A DNA stretch of 64,000 nucleotides from Trichopria drosophilae (GCA_030407085.1 CM059583.1:206334001-206398000), one strand, 5' to 3'. Shown: positions 46,019-59,155, counted from the stretch's first letter. Translations and numbers: made by a program. Notes: a model not told the origin generated them from the letters alone.

Positions 46019-46200
46019 GATCTACAGATTTCTGTTTTCTTATACTCACACTTCATACATACATCTACAAATTTCTTACTACGGACTCACACACACACAC
46101 ATACTTACATCTACAAAATTCTTTCTTTTACCTACTCACCCCCTCATACTGACATCTGTAGAATTTTATCTTCTCTGTCTTACGCACCTCATTCATACTC
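46019..46200. repeat. ~45-bp tandem repeat, about four units
   Basis: Units begin atctaca or atctgta at 46020, 46063, 46109 and 46154. Each reads roughly atctacaaatttcttnnt-acggactcacac..catac. The third unit contains a (CA)8-9 tract. It lies downstream of the LINE relic on the minus strand. Confidence 0.55.
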
Positions 46201-46231
46201 TCTCTTTCTCTCTCCTCTCTCTTCTCTCTCA
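46197..46231. repeat. CT-rich microsatellite
   Basis: tctctctttctctctcctctctcttctctctc. A second tract, tctctctctctctcactctctctctc, lies at about 46547-46573. The whole 45920-46580 block is pyrimidine-rich on the plus strand. Confidence 0.75.
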
Positions 46232-46859
46232 CTTGTTTAATAATCTCCATCCATTTAAGCCCTCTACCATCATCATTAAGCACTTCTATATTTTGTCCTA
46301 TCTTTTCCTTTACATATTCACAATTTGTTTTCAATCCTTCCACACGTCCTGCATTTTCTGTCTTCATCTTTCATCCAATATTTATATCCCCTCTCTTCAT
46401 GTCCACATATCCATCTTGCTATTTTAACCATCTTTCTACCTTCTTATTCCTTCCGCATCTTCTGATATACTCGGGTATACCAAGAACTCTTTTGTAGTTG
46501 TTATAGACCTTGATCTCCTTATCATCTCCCCTTCATCCACCTCAATGTCTCTCTCTCTCTCACTCTCTCTCTCATTTATTTTCCACCAATTCATTGAAAA
46601 GTTATATAAAAAGGGTAAATAAACATAAAAAAGGAAAACATCGCCAACTACTTTTGAAAAAGTCGTTGCATTCTCGAGATTTATGGAATGAATATTTTTA
46701 GTATATAAACTTTTAGTAGATAAAAAAAGAACACTAAAAAAAATACTACTAGTTCTAGGTCCATAACGAGAGTTTGATCGGTGACACTATTTTTATTAGT
46801 TTTTCGTATTCGAACAAAAATAGAAACATAACTAAATAATTATTTGTTGGACTGACTTT

Positions 46860-47280
46860 TCTTAAAGAGCTTATTTTTGTTTAAAAAGATCCTTTACAAC
46901 TTCACCGAATGAATTTTTACATATCTTTACAAATCAGTAAAATTATTCATAATACGCATAAACTAATAATAGTTTTAAATAAATCGAGATATTTTGCGTT
47001 AACTTTAGAAATGTATAAAACTCTTTCGGTGAAGCTGTAGAGAATTTTTTCTTTGAAAGAATCATTAAAATCCATTAATTTATACAAATTTTTTAAACTT
47101 TTTGAAAATCCTAAAACTTAAAAAAAAACTAATGATTCAAATTTTCGTTCTGTTGCCTTATTGAAAAGTGTTAAAAAACTATAAAAAATAGAGTGATTTC
47201 AATGACTGAGTGATTATTTTTTCGAGATAAATATTGTCCACAACTTTACCGAACTATTTTACATATTTTCAGTAATGGTG
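46860..47280. repeat. interspersed repeat with CTTTACAACTTCACCGAA words, copy 1
   Basis: ctttacaacttcaccgaa occurs at about 46890, inverted at about 47020 (ctttcggtgaagctgtagag) and again at about 47235 in degenerate form. The segment ctcaaattttcgt-ctgttg-ctt-t-aaaagtg is shared with 63580-63615. Alternating orientation makes the block partly palindromic. Confidence 0.5.
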
Positions 47281-47387
47281 CAGTACTGGACCTCCGGCGG
47301 ACAATAACATATTAGTACCATGGCGGTAGTTTTTTTATATAATTTTCTACCTGGGTATGGACATAAGTGCAGGTTACGGAATTAAAA

Positions 47388-48058
47388 GACTAAAAGTAAA
47401 CCTCCCTAAATGTGACTAGTCGATCAAAATGAAGGTGCCATATTTTTAGAACTCCGAAAAAAAAAATCTATAGGTATTTTTATTATCGGCAAAGAAGAAG
47501 GTTTAAGAGTTGAAACTGATCCTTGAATTGCTCGAAAACCCCTGAAATGTATAATAATATGCACGCCTATATGAAGGAAAACGCATTTCCACGAAAGTTG
47601 TTTGAGGATTTTTTTAATTCCCTTTTAAGTAGATCTGAGGTCATATTTGCAAAATTCAAGATGGCGCACCTAAAATGGTAGCTCAAATCTTGTAAATCCT
47701 TTCCGATTTTCATACAAAATCATAACCCCAATAACCTTCGTTGCATATTTTCCTTCAGTACCAAAATGAGTGGCCCAAACAGGTACTAGATACTAAGTAT
47801 TATCAAAGGTCAAAAAGTTTTCTAGAATTTAATTCGCCATTTTGAATTTTGTAAATATGAGCTGAGATTAAAAATTAGCGAACCAAAAAATCCTCAGACG
47901 CTATTATAAATTTATGGGTTTTTGAGCAATGTAGGGATCAGTTTCAACCCTTAAACCTTCCTTGCCGATAAATAAAAATTCGTATGAATTATATTCATAA
48001 AAATATGTCAACTTGTAGTCCAATCAGCGTGACACATTTGGGCAGTGTTACTTTTAAG
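47388..48058. mobile_element. foldback element (about 670 bp)
   Basis: The ends actaaaagtaaacctccctaaatgtgac and gtgacacatttgggcagtgttacttttaagt are inverted. The arms continue with atcggcaaagaagaaggtttaagagttgaaactgatcc against ggatcagtttcaacccttaaaccttccttgccgat. Inside are aagatggcgc and gccattttgaatttt words. No coding frame. Non-autonomous. Confidence 0.6.
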
Positions 48059-49123
48059 TTGCTATTTTCTGTTTTTACTAAGATACTAAAACATATTAAT
48101 ATAACGACAAAATATTTATTGACTGCTTAGAATAATATAGATTTGGCATCTGGAAAGTTTGATTTTCGCTTTTGCACAGTCTATGTATTGTGGTATTTAT
48201 TATTTTTAATTTAGTGCAGTATATTAAAAATATTGTATTATTTTACCTAATTCACATACAGGTCCACTAATACAGTAATAATTTAATTCTACGAAGTTTT
48301 GACACTCGAAACATATTTACCTACGTTCTGGCTTATTTATGGCATAACTTACATAACTTATATACACTTCAAATCGAATTCACTAATGATATGTTTGCGA
48401 AAAGTTTCAAACAACCGTGCAATTTATGATCGGTGGTTTACGTTTGTGTTTATATTTTATAACCTACACATGTTTTATAAAATGGAGAATAAAAAAACCA
48501 TTGAAACAAGTTACAAAGCATGCAATAGTATCGGTAAAAAATATATTGAGAATATTTATTAACATGAATTATTTTTCAATAATATCTTTATGGCATGAAC
48601 AACGATTTTATTTTTTAATTTAATGCGTGCTTATCGAATTAAATATTTTGTATACACTTTTATCTTGCGATTTTCTTAACAAAATAAAAACTGACATACA
48701 AACAATTATTGAAATAAGAATATGAATAGAAAAATGCAAAGAAAGTTACATAAAATACATACGTAATGACATTATCACTTTAAATTAAGGAAGAAATTCA
48801 AATTTTTACCCTAAATTTTTAAACAATGATTACATACAGGGATATTTGATGACAGCTTATTTTTAAATGATGTTTGTTTTTTTATTGTACCCACTTATCG
48901 TTGTTTATACATATAAATAAGATATTTTAAACCTAATATGGAAATTAAATTTACAAAACATGTTATGGCATAGTTGCATTTTCGAGATTTTTCAGTTGTC
49001 GCTTCATTTAATTAATTTATACTCAAAATACAGAACGGTAAAAAAATAAACCTTACGTAAATTTTGTTTATTTTTGAACGGGCTTTCTCCTTATGTAGAA
49101 CGTTTGTTTTCAAAAATGAATTA
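48059..49123. other. intergenic, AT-rich
   Basis: No supported feature. Small overlapping frames near 48300-48620 lack coding character. Confidence 0.4.
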
Positions 49124-49330
49124 TACGTACGGTACCGGTCATAAGTATGAGATCACCCTTGCAGAATTTTGGCTCATGTAAATTATCAACTTAAATGTTG
49201 ATATCTCATCGATAAGTTAAGAAAAAAATAAAGAAAGGAAATTAAAGAGGAGACATTCAGCTTCTCAGTTGCGGTGGTTTCATTTCCGTACGTACATTTG
49301 CCATTGCATGATTTACTAAAGTATCGTGAA
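49124..49330 (+). mobile_element. possible Tc1/mariner-like terminal sequence
   Basis: tacggtaccggtcataagtatgagatcaccc resembles the outer ends of Tc1-like elements (..CCGGTCATAAGTATNAGA..CACCC). I did not find a matching inverted end or a transposase frame, so this would be a solo end. Confidence 0.3.
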
Positions 49331-49481
49331 GTGTAAAAATTGGGTTTTTTTAAATTTTAAAAATTAAAAAAAATTTTTTTTTTTTTTGAAACCGTTCCCA
49401 TTTTTTAAAAAATGATTGCAGGAAAAAAGTACAACGTGTGATCGTATATATAATCCCTTCAACTTCAATTTGCTTCTTCGG

Positions 49482-50194
49482 GATTTTGTCTAACAATTCT
49501 TTACAAATACTCCTTCATTTTTTAACAAAATAATGTGGGTTTTTTCAATCTGCTCTATCTCCGAAAATTGGCGTGATATACAATTTTGTTAAGGAAGAAA
49601 AAGTTTCATGTTTTAGTTACCTATTGGCTAAAATTTTTTCAATTATTTCGAAGTAAATTTTTTTTACCACATTCCCTAACAGCACAATCTGTCCTGGGAT
49701 ATCCTGGGGAGCTCCTGAGTACGTCCAAATGTCCGCTTTTGGTTCTCGTGATCTCCGCAGGGGCTCCTGAGGACGTCCTTCGACGAACTTGTGCTGTTTG
49801 GGTTTTGTCGACTCTACTATTTTTGGTATGCTCAAGTTTAAGATTACGTTTGTCTTTACTATTAAGTTCATTTTTCGGTAATATACTTGTAGAAATTTTG
49901 ACGGTGCAATTCTATGCCATGTATATTAACATATATTAATAAAATCGTTCATATTTTCGATGTATGTTAAAATAAAGTTGATTGTTCATTTATAAATACA
50001 ATGACAAAAAAAATTTACTTCGAAAATTTGAAAAAATTTCAGCGAATAGATAATTAAAACATGAAACTTTTTCTTCCTTAAAAAATTTGTATATCTTTTT
50101 GTACAATTTGTATATTCTTAAATTAGTATAAAAAACCCACATTATTTTGTTAAAAATTAAAGGAGATTTGTAAAAAATTGTTAGACAAAATCCC
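49482..50194. mobile_element. foldback element (about 710 bp)
   Basis: The left arm (ggattttgtctaacaattctttacaaatactcc, aataatgtgggtttttt, aagaaaaagtttcatgttttagtta, ttcgaagtaaattttttt) is repeated inverted on the right (50008-50194). The 330-bp centre has a less AT-rich part with repeated cctggg-atatcctgggg and gctcctgag-acgtcc words (49690-49785). No transposase. Confidence 0.6.
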
Positions 50195-50950
50195 CGATTT
50201 TCATGTCTTAGTCGACGGAAAACAGATTCCGACAGCTTACAAAAATGGGATCTGAAGTTTTACATAGTGAAATGCCGATTTAAAATGGATGGTAAAAGAA
50301 GAAGGCCCCTGGGTAACGTGTTAACCCATAGAGCATAAGGGCCAACTATGTGTCTCATGTGTTTAAAAGATAATTTTATGCCCTTTTCTGCTAATTTACC
50401 AGAATAAAGGTTTTTTTGTTGTGAATTTAAATTACCTTTAATCAATATCATGAAGATTAATAACTAGGTAATTAGTTATTTATTGTTAATAAATTATTAT
50501 CCACTGTCCGGTTTAATCCATTTTTAATTTCGAATCCTTCATTTTACCTGGACATAACTCTCACTACTTCAATTGTGTTTTTTTTAATTCTAACTTACCG
50601 AAATACGTAACTACTATTTTAAACAATGTGAACTTAGATTAACAGTACCTTGTTTAAGAATACGTATGCAACTCAGACATGAACAATTGGAAAGGATTAA
50701 ATCATTTTAATTTTTATAGAAAGAAATTGAAGTATATACGAATTTATTACTTAATCAGAATTAATTAGCTGCGAATATTAAATTTCGAAATTAAAAAGAT
50801 GGAAATTATTTTATGAAAAATAAAAATGGTTGAACATGAACACAATGTTGATAAAGAACAATTTCTTTCTGGTATTTATACCAGTTTGTTGAGAAGAAAA
50901 TTATATGCATTAAGTACACAATTTATAGTGAAGATGATCCGCAATTATGA
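50195..50950. other. intergenic, AT-rich
   Basis: No supported feature. Confidence 0.35.
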
Positions 50951-51250
50951 AACTGTAGAACTATGACAAAGGATTTGCGGGTGCATGAGAAGACTTTCAA
51001 TTTATTCGATTTGCGGTGTGAAGCATTAAAGTGTCACATTCATGAGCTTGCGTACACTATTGCTTTGGTTAGCCCCGGCTTTTGGAGAGAGCAAATATGT
51101 CGGAATGTCAGAGGTTACCAGGCGACTGACCAGAACGGTTCGACGAAGTACCACTCTCGACTTCCCTGGAGGTGGAGTGCTTCGGTTCACAAAATGTAGG
51201 AGTAATATGGTCATATTTCCATCATCTATAGAATCTATTATATAGCTTTT
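50951..51250. other. GC-richer patch, origin unclear
   Basis: Frames of 67-78 codons overlap on both strands (for example 51042-51245 plus). None shows a recognisable domain or convincing splice sites. The CpG-containing middle (gttcgacgaagtaccactctcgacttccc) differs from the flanks and may be a transposon fragment or an exon remnant. Confidence 0.2.
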
Positions 51251-51819
51251 GAACTCCAAGGATAGAAACTCTACTAATTTTATAACGTTTAGATAATAAA
51301 GAATTTTTTATCTAATATATTAGTCGCTACAAAATAAACCTTTCCTAATCATGCGAGTGAAACTGTTCAGATATCAATTGATTGATTGGAATATTTTTGT
51401 AAATATCCTACAGTAAATTGGTTAAACTAGAATGGCATCAAGTTTTGTGCTTTACACTTTTGGCATATTGTCAAAATTGTAGTCATTTGCTTAAATTCAA
51501 ACCTGGGCTGTACTTACCATCTGGTAACCCTTAGTGGGTTACTTGATGTTCCAGATATGTATATATCTCAGCTCAACAAAAAAATTAGTTAAGTTAATCG
51601 CATTTTGCCTTCGTATCTCTCTACAAATATTAAGTATTGCAATATATTTCCTGGTATTTATTATTGTTCCATTGTAAACCATTTTATAATGTTAATAAAT
51701 TTTACTGACTGACGACTGCACCCAACAATATTTTTGGGGAAGAAAGGGGTGTTGTGGGGTGTTTTGTTCATAAGTATTTTGTAAGTAAATTTTTTTGTTG
51801 AATTCTGGGTGCAGGTCGA

Positions 51820-52050
51820 AAAACTGATAAATCAAATAGCCGACAAGTTAAAATAACGACAAACGCAAAGTCGACAGCTGAAGAAAACCGACAATCGTAA
51901 AGCTGACGGTTAAAAAACCGACACTTTAAAAAATGCCTGTTCGGGCTTGTCGATGTGTCTCTTATTTTAAATCGGCTTATTAACTGACAACTTTTCGACT
52001 GTCCGCTTTTTTATTTTTAAAAAATATATAAATATTTAAAAAAGGCAAAC
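51820..52050. repeat. periodic CCGACAA repeat with inverted right half
   Basis: A series of gccgacaagtt, aacgacaaacg, gtcgacagctg, ccgacaatcg, gctgacggtt and ccgacacttt words recurs about every 15-17 bp. It then turns over to gtcgatgtg, aatcggctta, tgacaacttttcgactgtcc. This subterminal-repeat layout is like the family 2 elements and suggests a small foldback transposon. A C-run (gcccccccccccc, about 52080-52092) follows. Confidence 0.45.
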
Positions 52051-52094
52051 TGAAAACCAAGCGGTTAGCGGGAGTGTTGCCCCCCCCCCCCTCG

Positions 52095-55000
52095 CATCAA
52101 CTGAATGTACATACAATGATTATTAAGGAAATAATTAACAATCTTGATCGCTCCCATATTTTAATTTAATTAAATTTTTGTTAAGGACACTATAACTATA
52201 TATGTGGACCATGTAATTTAAATCTTTATTTTGAAATATTAATCATTTTTTAATGCATTTTGTTTTTAAATATTTTGTCATTATTTATTTTTGCATTAAT
52301 TATTTTAAATAATCTTTATAATACTGTCATTTTCAGTTACACTTATAAAGTAACAATTATATTCGTGTTAGGTTAGGTTTTGCTTTTGTCCAGATTATCA
52401 CTTGTTGTTTTAGTATATTATAATAATATACATCGAAAATGTATAAATTTATTCCATTCGAAATTACCACGATATTTGTTCGTTAATATCATTCACTAAA
52501 CGAAGTAGTACAGTGGAAAGCTCGTTATTCATGTACGGCTAAATAAATGTATAATCTATTGAATTTTTTTTTATTTTGATTTTTGTGTACAGTATCGGAC
52601 ACCTTTATTAATGCATATCCAGACTGATTGTTAGTGCGGTGGAATGATCCATGAAAATAGGTCATCGTTAATATTCGTAAATACTGCACGCGACGCGTGG
52701 GTGCGTGGCGTATTGGATTTATTTTTGAACATAATGAATTAATAAATCCTACATTTACATATAGGTAGCGAGAAATATTTATATATGTATATTGCTATAA
52801 AAACCCTTTTTATTTCATATGCGATTAAATAAACCAAGTATGATATACAAATAATATATCTATAGACTTAATTACGTTTAAGGACGATTAAAAAAAATCG
52901 AAATTGATGTCCTTAATAATTTTTACAAACCAGGATCCTTAATAACGAAAAGTCTTTTTTATTAATTAAACTACTAGATGTACAAATTTATGAAAAAAAT
53001 TATTTTTTATATCATTAACAAAAAAGATATATGCAAATCATTTCCTCTCATTGTCCCAACTGCTAAATTCAAAGAGCATCATTAACTTTAATCGTAAAAG
53101 TCCTTTCTTATTGTTTGTTATCTTTTTTTTACTCATATAGGATAGTACTGACTATACCTACATAAGTTTTTAGCTGAAACAATGTGATTGGAAATATTTT
53201 TAAGTATAATTCAAAATTTGTCCGTTAAATATCGATAATTCCCTTACCGTTTTAAAACAGTGTCATTTGTAGCTCCACTACATTTTTTTTAGTTGGCAAC
53301 ATTAGCGGGCGGTTGAAGAACAGATGTTCTGTTAAAACGAATTTGAAAACAACTTTTTTGAATATTACATTTTTTAAAGTAATTTTCTAATGTAATGTAA
53401 TCCAAAGGTAAACACTTTTTTATTTAATATTCATAGCATATTTGTATATGTTTCCTGTAGTAATAAAGTATTATACACAGTTCGTAAGAAAGTAAGGCAA
53501 GAGTAAGGTAAGGTAAGGTTATGTTGATAAGCTTCTGGCAATTTTGTTTCATTTTATTATTCCCTCATCAGAGTTTCCTCATACAATTTTTGGACTAGGG
53601 AATGATTCCTGGGCGGGAATAAAGTATTTTCTAATAAGTATAAGATATTTTTTTTTATGTTTGTTTCAGTGGTTTCAGTACGCTGAGAGTCTTTATGTCG
53701 AGAATTTGGAATTTTTTATCTTTAGAAGTAATTCAACTCTTCAAAAAGTTGGGGAAAACTAAAATATTTTTAATAAGGAAGACATAAACTAAGAATTAAA
53801 AAAAAAATTATCAACTCAATAAAGTTAAATGCTAGGAAAATATATGAGAGAATATAATGTACCATATGTATATATGTTACGTATTGCATTTTTCGCAGAA
53901 AATATATGTTCATTTATTTATCATATACGTCGCATATATTTATTTTCCGCTTGGGAATTTTTAATCATATTTGAATGCTTTTATTCCTCCATTGAAAGAT
54001 GACTTGAAGGTTTATTATAACATGTTTGCAATAATATTGACTGGATCAAAAGTTTGTATAGCAATACATCATTAAATTCAACAATTTGTACTATGTATAT
54101 AAGTTCCGCATTATGATTGTTAAGAAGAAAGAAAAACAACATTTCTTAATGTTAAAAAATGCATTGCAATGACGCAAAGCAACTAAGAAAGTGTGATTAA
54201 ATTTATAATACATAATAAAGAAAAAATATATCCATGTATATGTATGATTTCTGATAAACTGTACTACACAAGTAAAGCGAAAGCGGGTAGAAGTTCTATA
54301 GTGATTTCTCCATTTGACACGCGATGGATCCATAATTAATCAGAGGGAGAAAAAGTTTCTGAGCCATTCGTTTTTGCGAAAAGAACAGCTAAACAGCACT
54401 TCAATCGTACACCGAACTTTTTATTTCATACTAATTACCGGATATATTATATAGACATGGAGTTCCAAATATGACCAAACATACTTTGTTTTTCACCCTC
54501 ACAATGTAGGAAATGTACAGACATTAATTATTTTATCTTGATCTTGTCATGTTTTAAATATCTTGTTTTACCTGTACCCGTCATATTTTGTTCAGTATTA
54601 CTTTTGTAGTTATTTGTGTTCAATCTGTTGTATAATAAAAACAATCTAAATATATTTCTAAAACTTTTTTTTTTTAAAGAAATATGTTTGCTGAATCATT
54701 CAAATATATTGTGTATAGTTGATACAATATATATTGAACTCTGAACACCATTTTGAATGCTTAATATAAATATATCACAAACAGTTTGCATATGAAGGTT
54801 ATATTATGAATTCTATTAAAATCGTGGTTTTGGTCCATTTTTTAATTTTGTTTCAACCATAATACGATACGTGTATCGAAGTACAGGTATGACGATTAAA
54901 ATAGTTGTACATTCAATTGACAATCAAATTATGCAGTTTAAAAATTCATTTTAAATATTTCAACGTATTTTGGGCACCATAATTGCTAAATAGAGTTTCC

Positions 55001-55850
55001 TTAAAATGTTTACGTGACATTTCACTTCTTCATCCTTTCTTTTTTGAAAATGATTATTCACCACATTTTTATTTTAGGTAACAAAATTAGAATGAAATAA
55101 AAAGGTAACATTATAGCAGATTGTAAATCAATTTAATATCATCTCTGTCTGTATTATGGCAATCGCATAAGTAGTTGTGACTGTGTGTGTTTTGCGCTCG
55201 CCAGCAGATGTGCATCGTAACGTATGCGAGCATACGGGAAGTTAAACACATTCATACAGATGCATTGATATATGGCTATGAGAATGAGGATCAGATTACA
55301 CATAGATAGATGATGGATTATCATCAGGCGTATGTGTTTGTATAGATTTCAATAGTTCAAGCATTTTTTAGGGACATAGAATATTTCTCCGTGAAGTTGA
55401 GTTCGTGTGTACTCATGCGTAGAAATTTGTAATGATTGAATTTACTTTTCTTATTTATTGCAATAATCTATTGGAACATTTCCAGTAAATTCCGTTTCGT
55501 AAAATAGTCGAATTTTACTCCTCATGGGATGTATTTGTCTGTTTTGAAGAAATTCAGCTAGATAAAATAATTGAGAAACAAAGTCTTACTTAGTTTAACC
55601 AGTAACATCACTAAAATGTTGACACATTATTTATTATTAGTTGTTGAAATTGTTTTGCCTTCTAAATATATTATATGATTTATCGTAGACATAAAATATT
55701 TATAATAGTACAGCACAATTTAGATTCTGAAATTTCTTTCAAACACATTATGAGCGACAATTAATTAAGAATGCGGGACAAAAATAATAAGCCCCACAAA
55801 TCATTTGCTAGCTGACTGGACGAAAAAACATAGAAAAAAGGAAGTAGTTA
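52095..55850. other. intergenic, AT-rich
   Basis: No gene supported. Small ttaggttagg (about 52367) and taaggtaaggtaagg (about 53503) runs occur. A slightly CpG-richer patch lies near 55190-55240. Confidence 0.4.
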
Positions 55851-55995
55851 CGGCACTACTTAAGTAATAAGATACGCAACAAGTAATTTTTTGTAGTTGG
55901 TTATACTTTTTAAGTAGTAAGGCCAGCGAGTTAAGCAGTAGTGCCAATGAAAAGAAATTATGTGTGCCACATCTTACTACTTAAGTAATTACCCT
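55850..55995. repeat. inverted repeat with ACTACTTAAGTAATAAG arms
   Basis: cactacttaagtaataagat on the left is matched by atcttactacttaagtaatt on the right, about 85 bp apart. It is a small stem-loop or MITE remnant. Confidence 0.4.
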
Positions 55996-58900
55996 TAAGT
56001 ATTCCTGATTATTGCGTTTTTCATGAATGCGTGTAAAATTTCCTCGAAATCGTAATTCATTTACAGAAGATGCAATTACTCAGCTCTAAATGATCGTATT
56101 CGACTCATTTTGCTCATGAGATCCAACAGAAAATAAAATATGAAAGTTTAAAAGTTTTTAAATTAAACGTTAAGGTGTGCATCAATAATTAGGAAAATGT
56201 TGAATTTTTCTTATTCATGAGCAAATTAATACTGTAATTAAATATAGTCGGAAATTTATTTAATAATTTGTATTTTTTGAGTAGAAACTCGTTGACAAAT
56301 GTTTTTCATATACAAAAAAAGTTCGAGTTTTTCAATTTCATTTTAGAAAATTAAAATTTCAATTTTATTCAAGAAAAATGTGAATAATCGAATCTATGCA
56401 TCGACAAAGGTTGACAAACGTTTCTATTGATCTGTGATGCAAAATGCCACCAATGACACTGCAGTAGCGCTCGCAATTAACATTCTGCCAATTTAGGACA
56501 ATGACAACTTGTCGCAATTTCTCTTATTTATTTAGATTACCGTAATTAGTTATTTGTATACTGAATAATTCGTCAACATTAAGTAATATTAAATCATCAA
56601 TTATGTTGTTTGCTACTTTAAAAATGAACGCAGCACCTCAAAACGCAAAAAAAATTGCAACCTATTCTCACATCGACAAAAAAGGCTATTTTTTTAATAG
56701 TGCGGATCAGATATCTTAAAAACTTAATCAAACCGAGTCAAATTCGACAATGTATACACTTTCACCTGCCAAAAATGTATAAGATCCGCGCAAGTTATCT
56801 TCCTAAATTTTTTTTTGTGATTACGTGTAACGAATTCGTTTAGAAAGTTCATACTCTACTGCAAAGTAGACTTTACTATAGATTTTCAAAACATCATTAG
56901 TTTTAGCATTAAAATGATGAATAGAAAGAAAATTAAGGAATCTACTCAGTTCTGGAACCGCTAATTCTTTTTCTTTTTTTGTAACGTAGTACGATCTATA
57001 AACGTTAATCGTTCTCGTTTCTTTTTTTCTCATATGACGATTATTTCCAAAGAGACATAAATTTATGGGCTTTGACTAAGTTATTCCAGAAGTTTGTTTT
57101 TCATGCATCAAATTAGCTGAATATATTGATTATGCTATAGCAGCATTGTATTTTACTAAATAAACAACATGACACGTGATGTGAAAACGATACGAGTGAG
57201 CGGATTGTCCATGATTCCGGTCACTAGATGAAGAATGACATTCTAGTAGGTGTATTTGGGCTTATTCGATGTATCTCAATGTATATAATTCAAATATATT
57301 AAATGAGATGGAATCTATATGAATTAATTATTTTCAAATCGCTCAAGTTAATATGATAGGAATAAATTATATAAGGCAATAGAGGTTATAAATTCGCGGA
57401 TAGACTTGCAGGGGACAGACTGGGATCATTGATAGCAAATATGTGTTTTCGATGTATTTTGCCTCCTGCATTCAACAATGCTCATAGAAATTGTCGCAGA
57501 ATCATATCTTGACCACCATCTAGAAGAAACTGCCATCTTCGTTAGTTTTTTTGCAATTACTTTCAAAAAGTGAACGATTCTTTCGATAAAAAAAATGGAG
57601 TCCCTGAATCTCTCTGCTGGAATATATCTTTGCCAGTTTTACCGACCTGAATGCCTTAAAAGTTCTCAATACTCACCTCGAGCAGGTTGATGACTATGGA
57701 GAAACGTTTTTGTCTTGTTGTTTCATTTTAATTTTTTGTTGTGGTTTCGCTTGAAGGATCAACTTAAACATGATGTGAAACTTTTCTGAAACCGTCAATA
57801 ACATCCTATCATATTTCTCTTTATGGGCTGTTTATTTTTTGTTCTAATATTATATTTAATTTTCCATAATAAAATGATCTTTTTTACTGTGCTGATAGTT
57901 TTCACTGCATAGACATACATACATAAAGTTTATATTCAGTTATTTAGAGGAATTATAACATAGTTATGGTTTCTAGTGAATTTTTTTTAAACAAATGTTT
58001 GTGACAACACAAAAATGTTACAGCAATGGAATGAACTATTCTTTGATAATGCAGGGTGTCTGAATTTGAACGCGATAATAATATTAATCAGCTCTCGGTT
58101 CCCTGCAAGTTTGCAAAAAAGTTCATTTTGTCCAATATTTTCGGAAGTATATTTCTCAACAGAAATTCGATAAAGGCTTCAACAACAGCTTAAAATAAAG
58201 CCTATAACTTCTATGCCATGAAGGAACAGCGTATATATGACCTAGTAACAAAAAAAGGCCTAAAATCGTCATTGTTTTACGCGTGAAATGTGGTCTTACC
58301 AAAACGATCTGTTACTACTGTTCACTTGCGTGCTTTAGCGAGGGTCTAGTGTCTGAAGTCTCATTTTAAAAGTACAAAGATTTTTAATTGATATAAATGA
58401 TTTGTAATATATTTTTGAGGTCGCAGATTACGATTACAATATTTGATTTAAGATTTATATGACGAGAGCTATTATCGCCTTCATGTGCGTATAAGGTGCA
58501 TTTATCTGCACAAAAACAGGAAAATTTAACATTTTCTACAATGAACATTGAAATTGAATCCAGTATTAAAAAATGTAGTTAAAATAATATCACTAAGTTG
58601 CAGACCATAGCTATTTTATGGGTAATCGTATGGTGTGATTTAAAGTTAAGAATCGTACAGGAGAAGATTTTCTTTTTGCACCCTAGTTTCTTCACTTCCA
58701 AAAACGTTGGAGAAAACGATTTTTTTTGCAACTTTAATGGAGCTATATGTTATAGTAGAGGTATTATGGTACAGTGAATCAAGAGCTAATCAAGATGTCA
58801 CTATCGGATTTGGATTTAGCGAAACCAAATTATCAAAGATTAGCTCATTTCATATCTGTAATATTAATTCAGCCTAAAATTAGTTGGTCCATTCACTTAA

Positions 58901-59040
58901 TTGTCAGGAATTTCGAAAATTCCAATGAACGTCGTAATGGTGATAATTTATAAATTTGTGCTTTTGTTTATTGTTATTACACTATGCCGTCACGTAATAA
59001 ACTTACACACTTAAAATTCTTAAAATTCTATTTTTAATAG
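55996..59040. other. intergenic, AT-rich
   Basis: No gene, RNA gene or bounded repeat that I can support. Confidence 0.4.
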
Positions 59041-59155
59041 AAGCCCTTGAAGAGGACTCGTCATGGAGTCGAAATGTCGGACGTGTAATATTTTTTAGCA
59101 ATAAATTTTGTTATTAAAATATAAATAACATCTGAACCGTAATGGCCATTACTAT
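59041..59155 (+). mobile_element. retroelement 3' end with hammerhead-like core (plus strand)
   Basis: agccct TGAAGA ggactc-gtcatg-gagtc GAAA tgtcggac, then AT-rich sequence ending gtaatggccattac. Layout and 3' end match the minus-strand copy at 36230-36345. The first C of CTGANGA has become part of cTTGAAGA here, so this copy is probably inactive, but helix II (gactc/gagtc) is intact with a different sequence: the two copies differ at both sides of the helix in a compensating way. Confidence 0.45.

Larger units (their letters stand above)
45996..46460 (-). mobile_element. decayed 3' end of a non-LTR (LINE) retrotransposon
   Basis: On the minus strand, broken frames read ARWICGHEERGYKYWMKDED, then KCRTCGRIEN, then (shifted) LNDDGRGLKWMEIIKQVREK followed by an Arg/Glu repeat. 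This layout (R..RxGNEExxxKYW..., a CxxC zinc motif, then WMxxI..REKxxRE) is what I know from C-termini of insect LINE ORF2 proteins. Frameshifts make it non-functional. It runs into a 45-bp tandem repeat and CA/CT tracts, as often follows LINE 3' ends. Confidence 0.45.

Noticed and set aside
46128..46367. 79-codon minus-strand gene
   Set aside because: Its end matches a LINE C-terminus in style and it is frameshifted against the CRTCG motif just upstream, so it is a retrotransposon relic.
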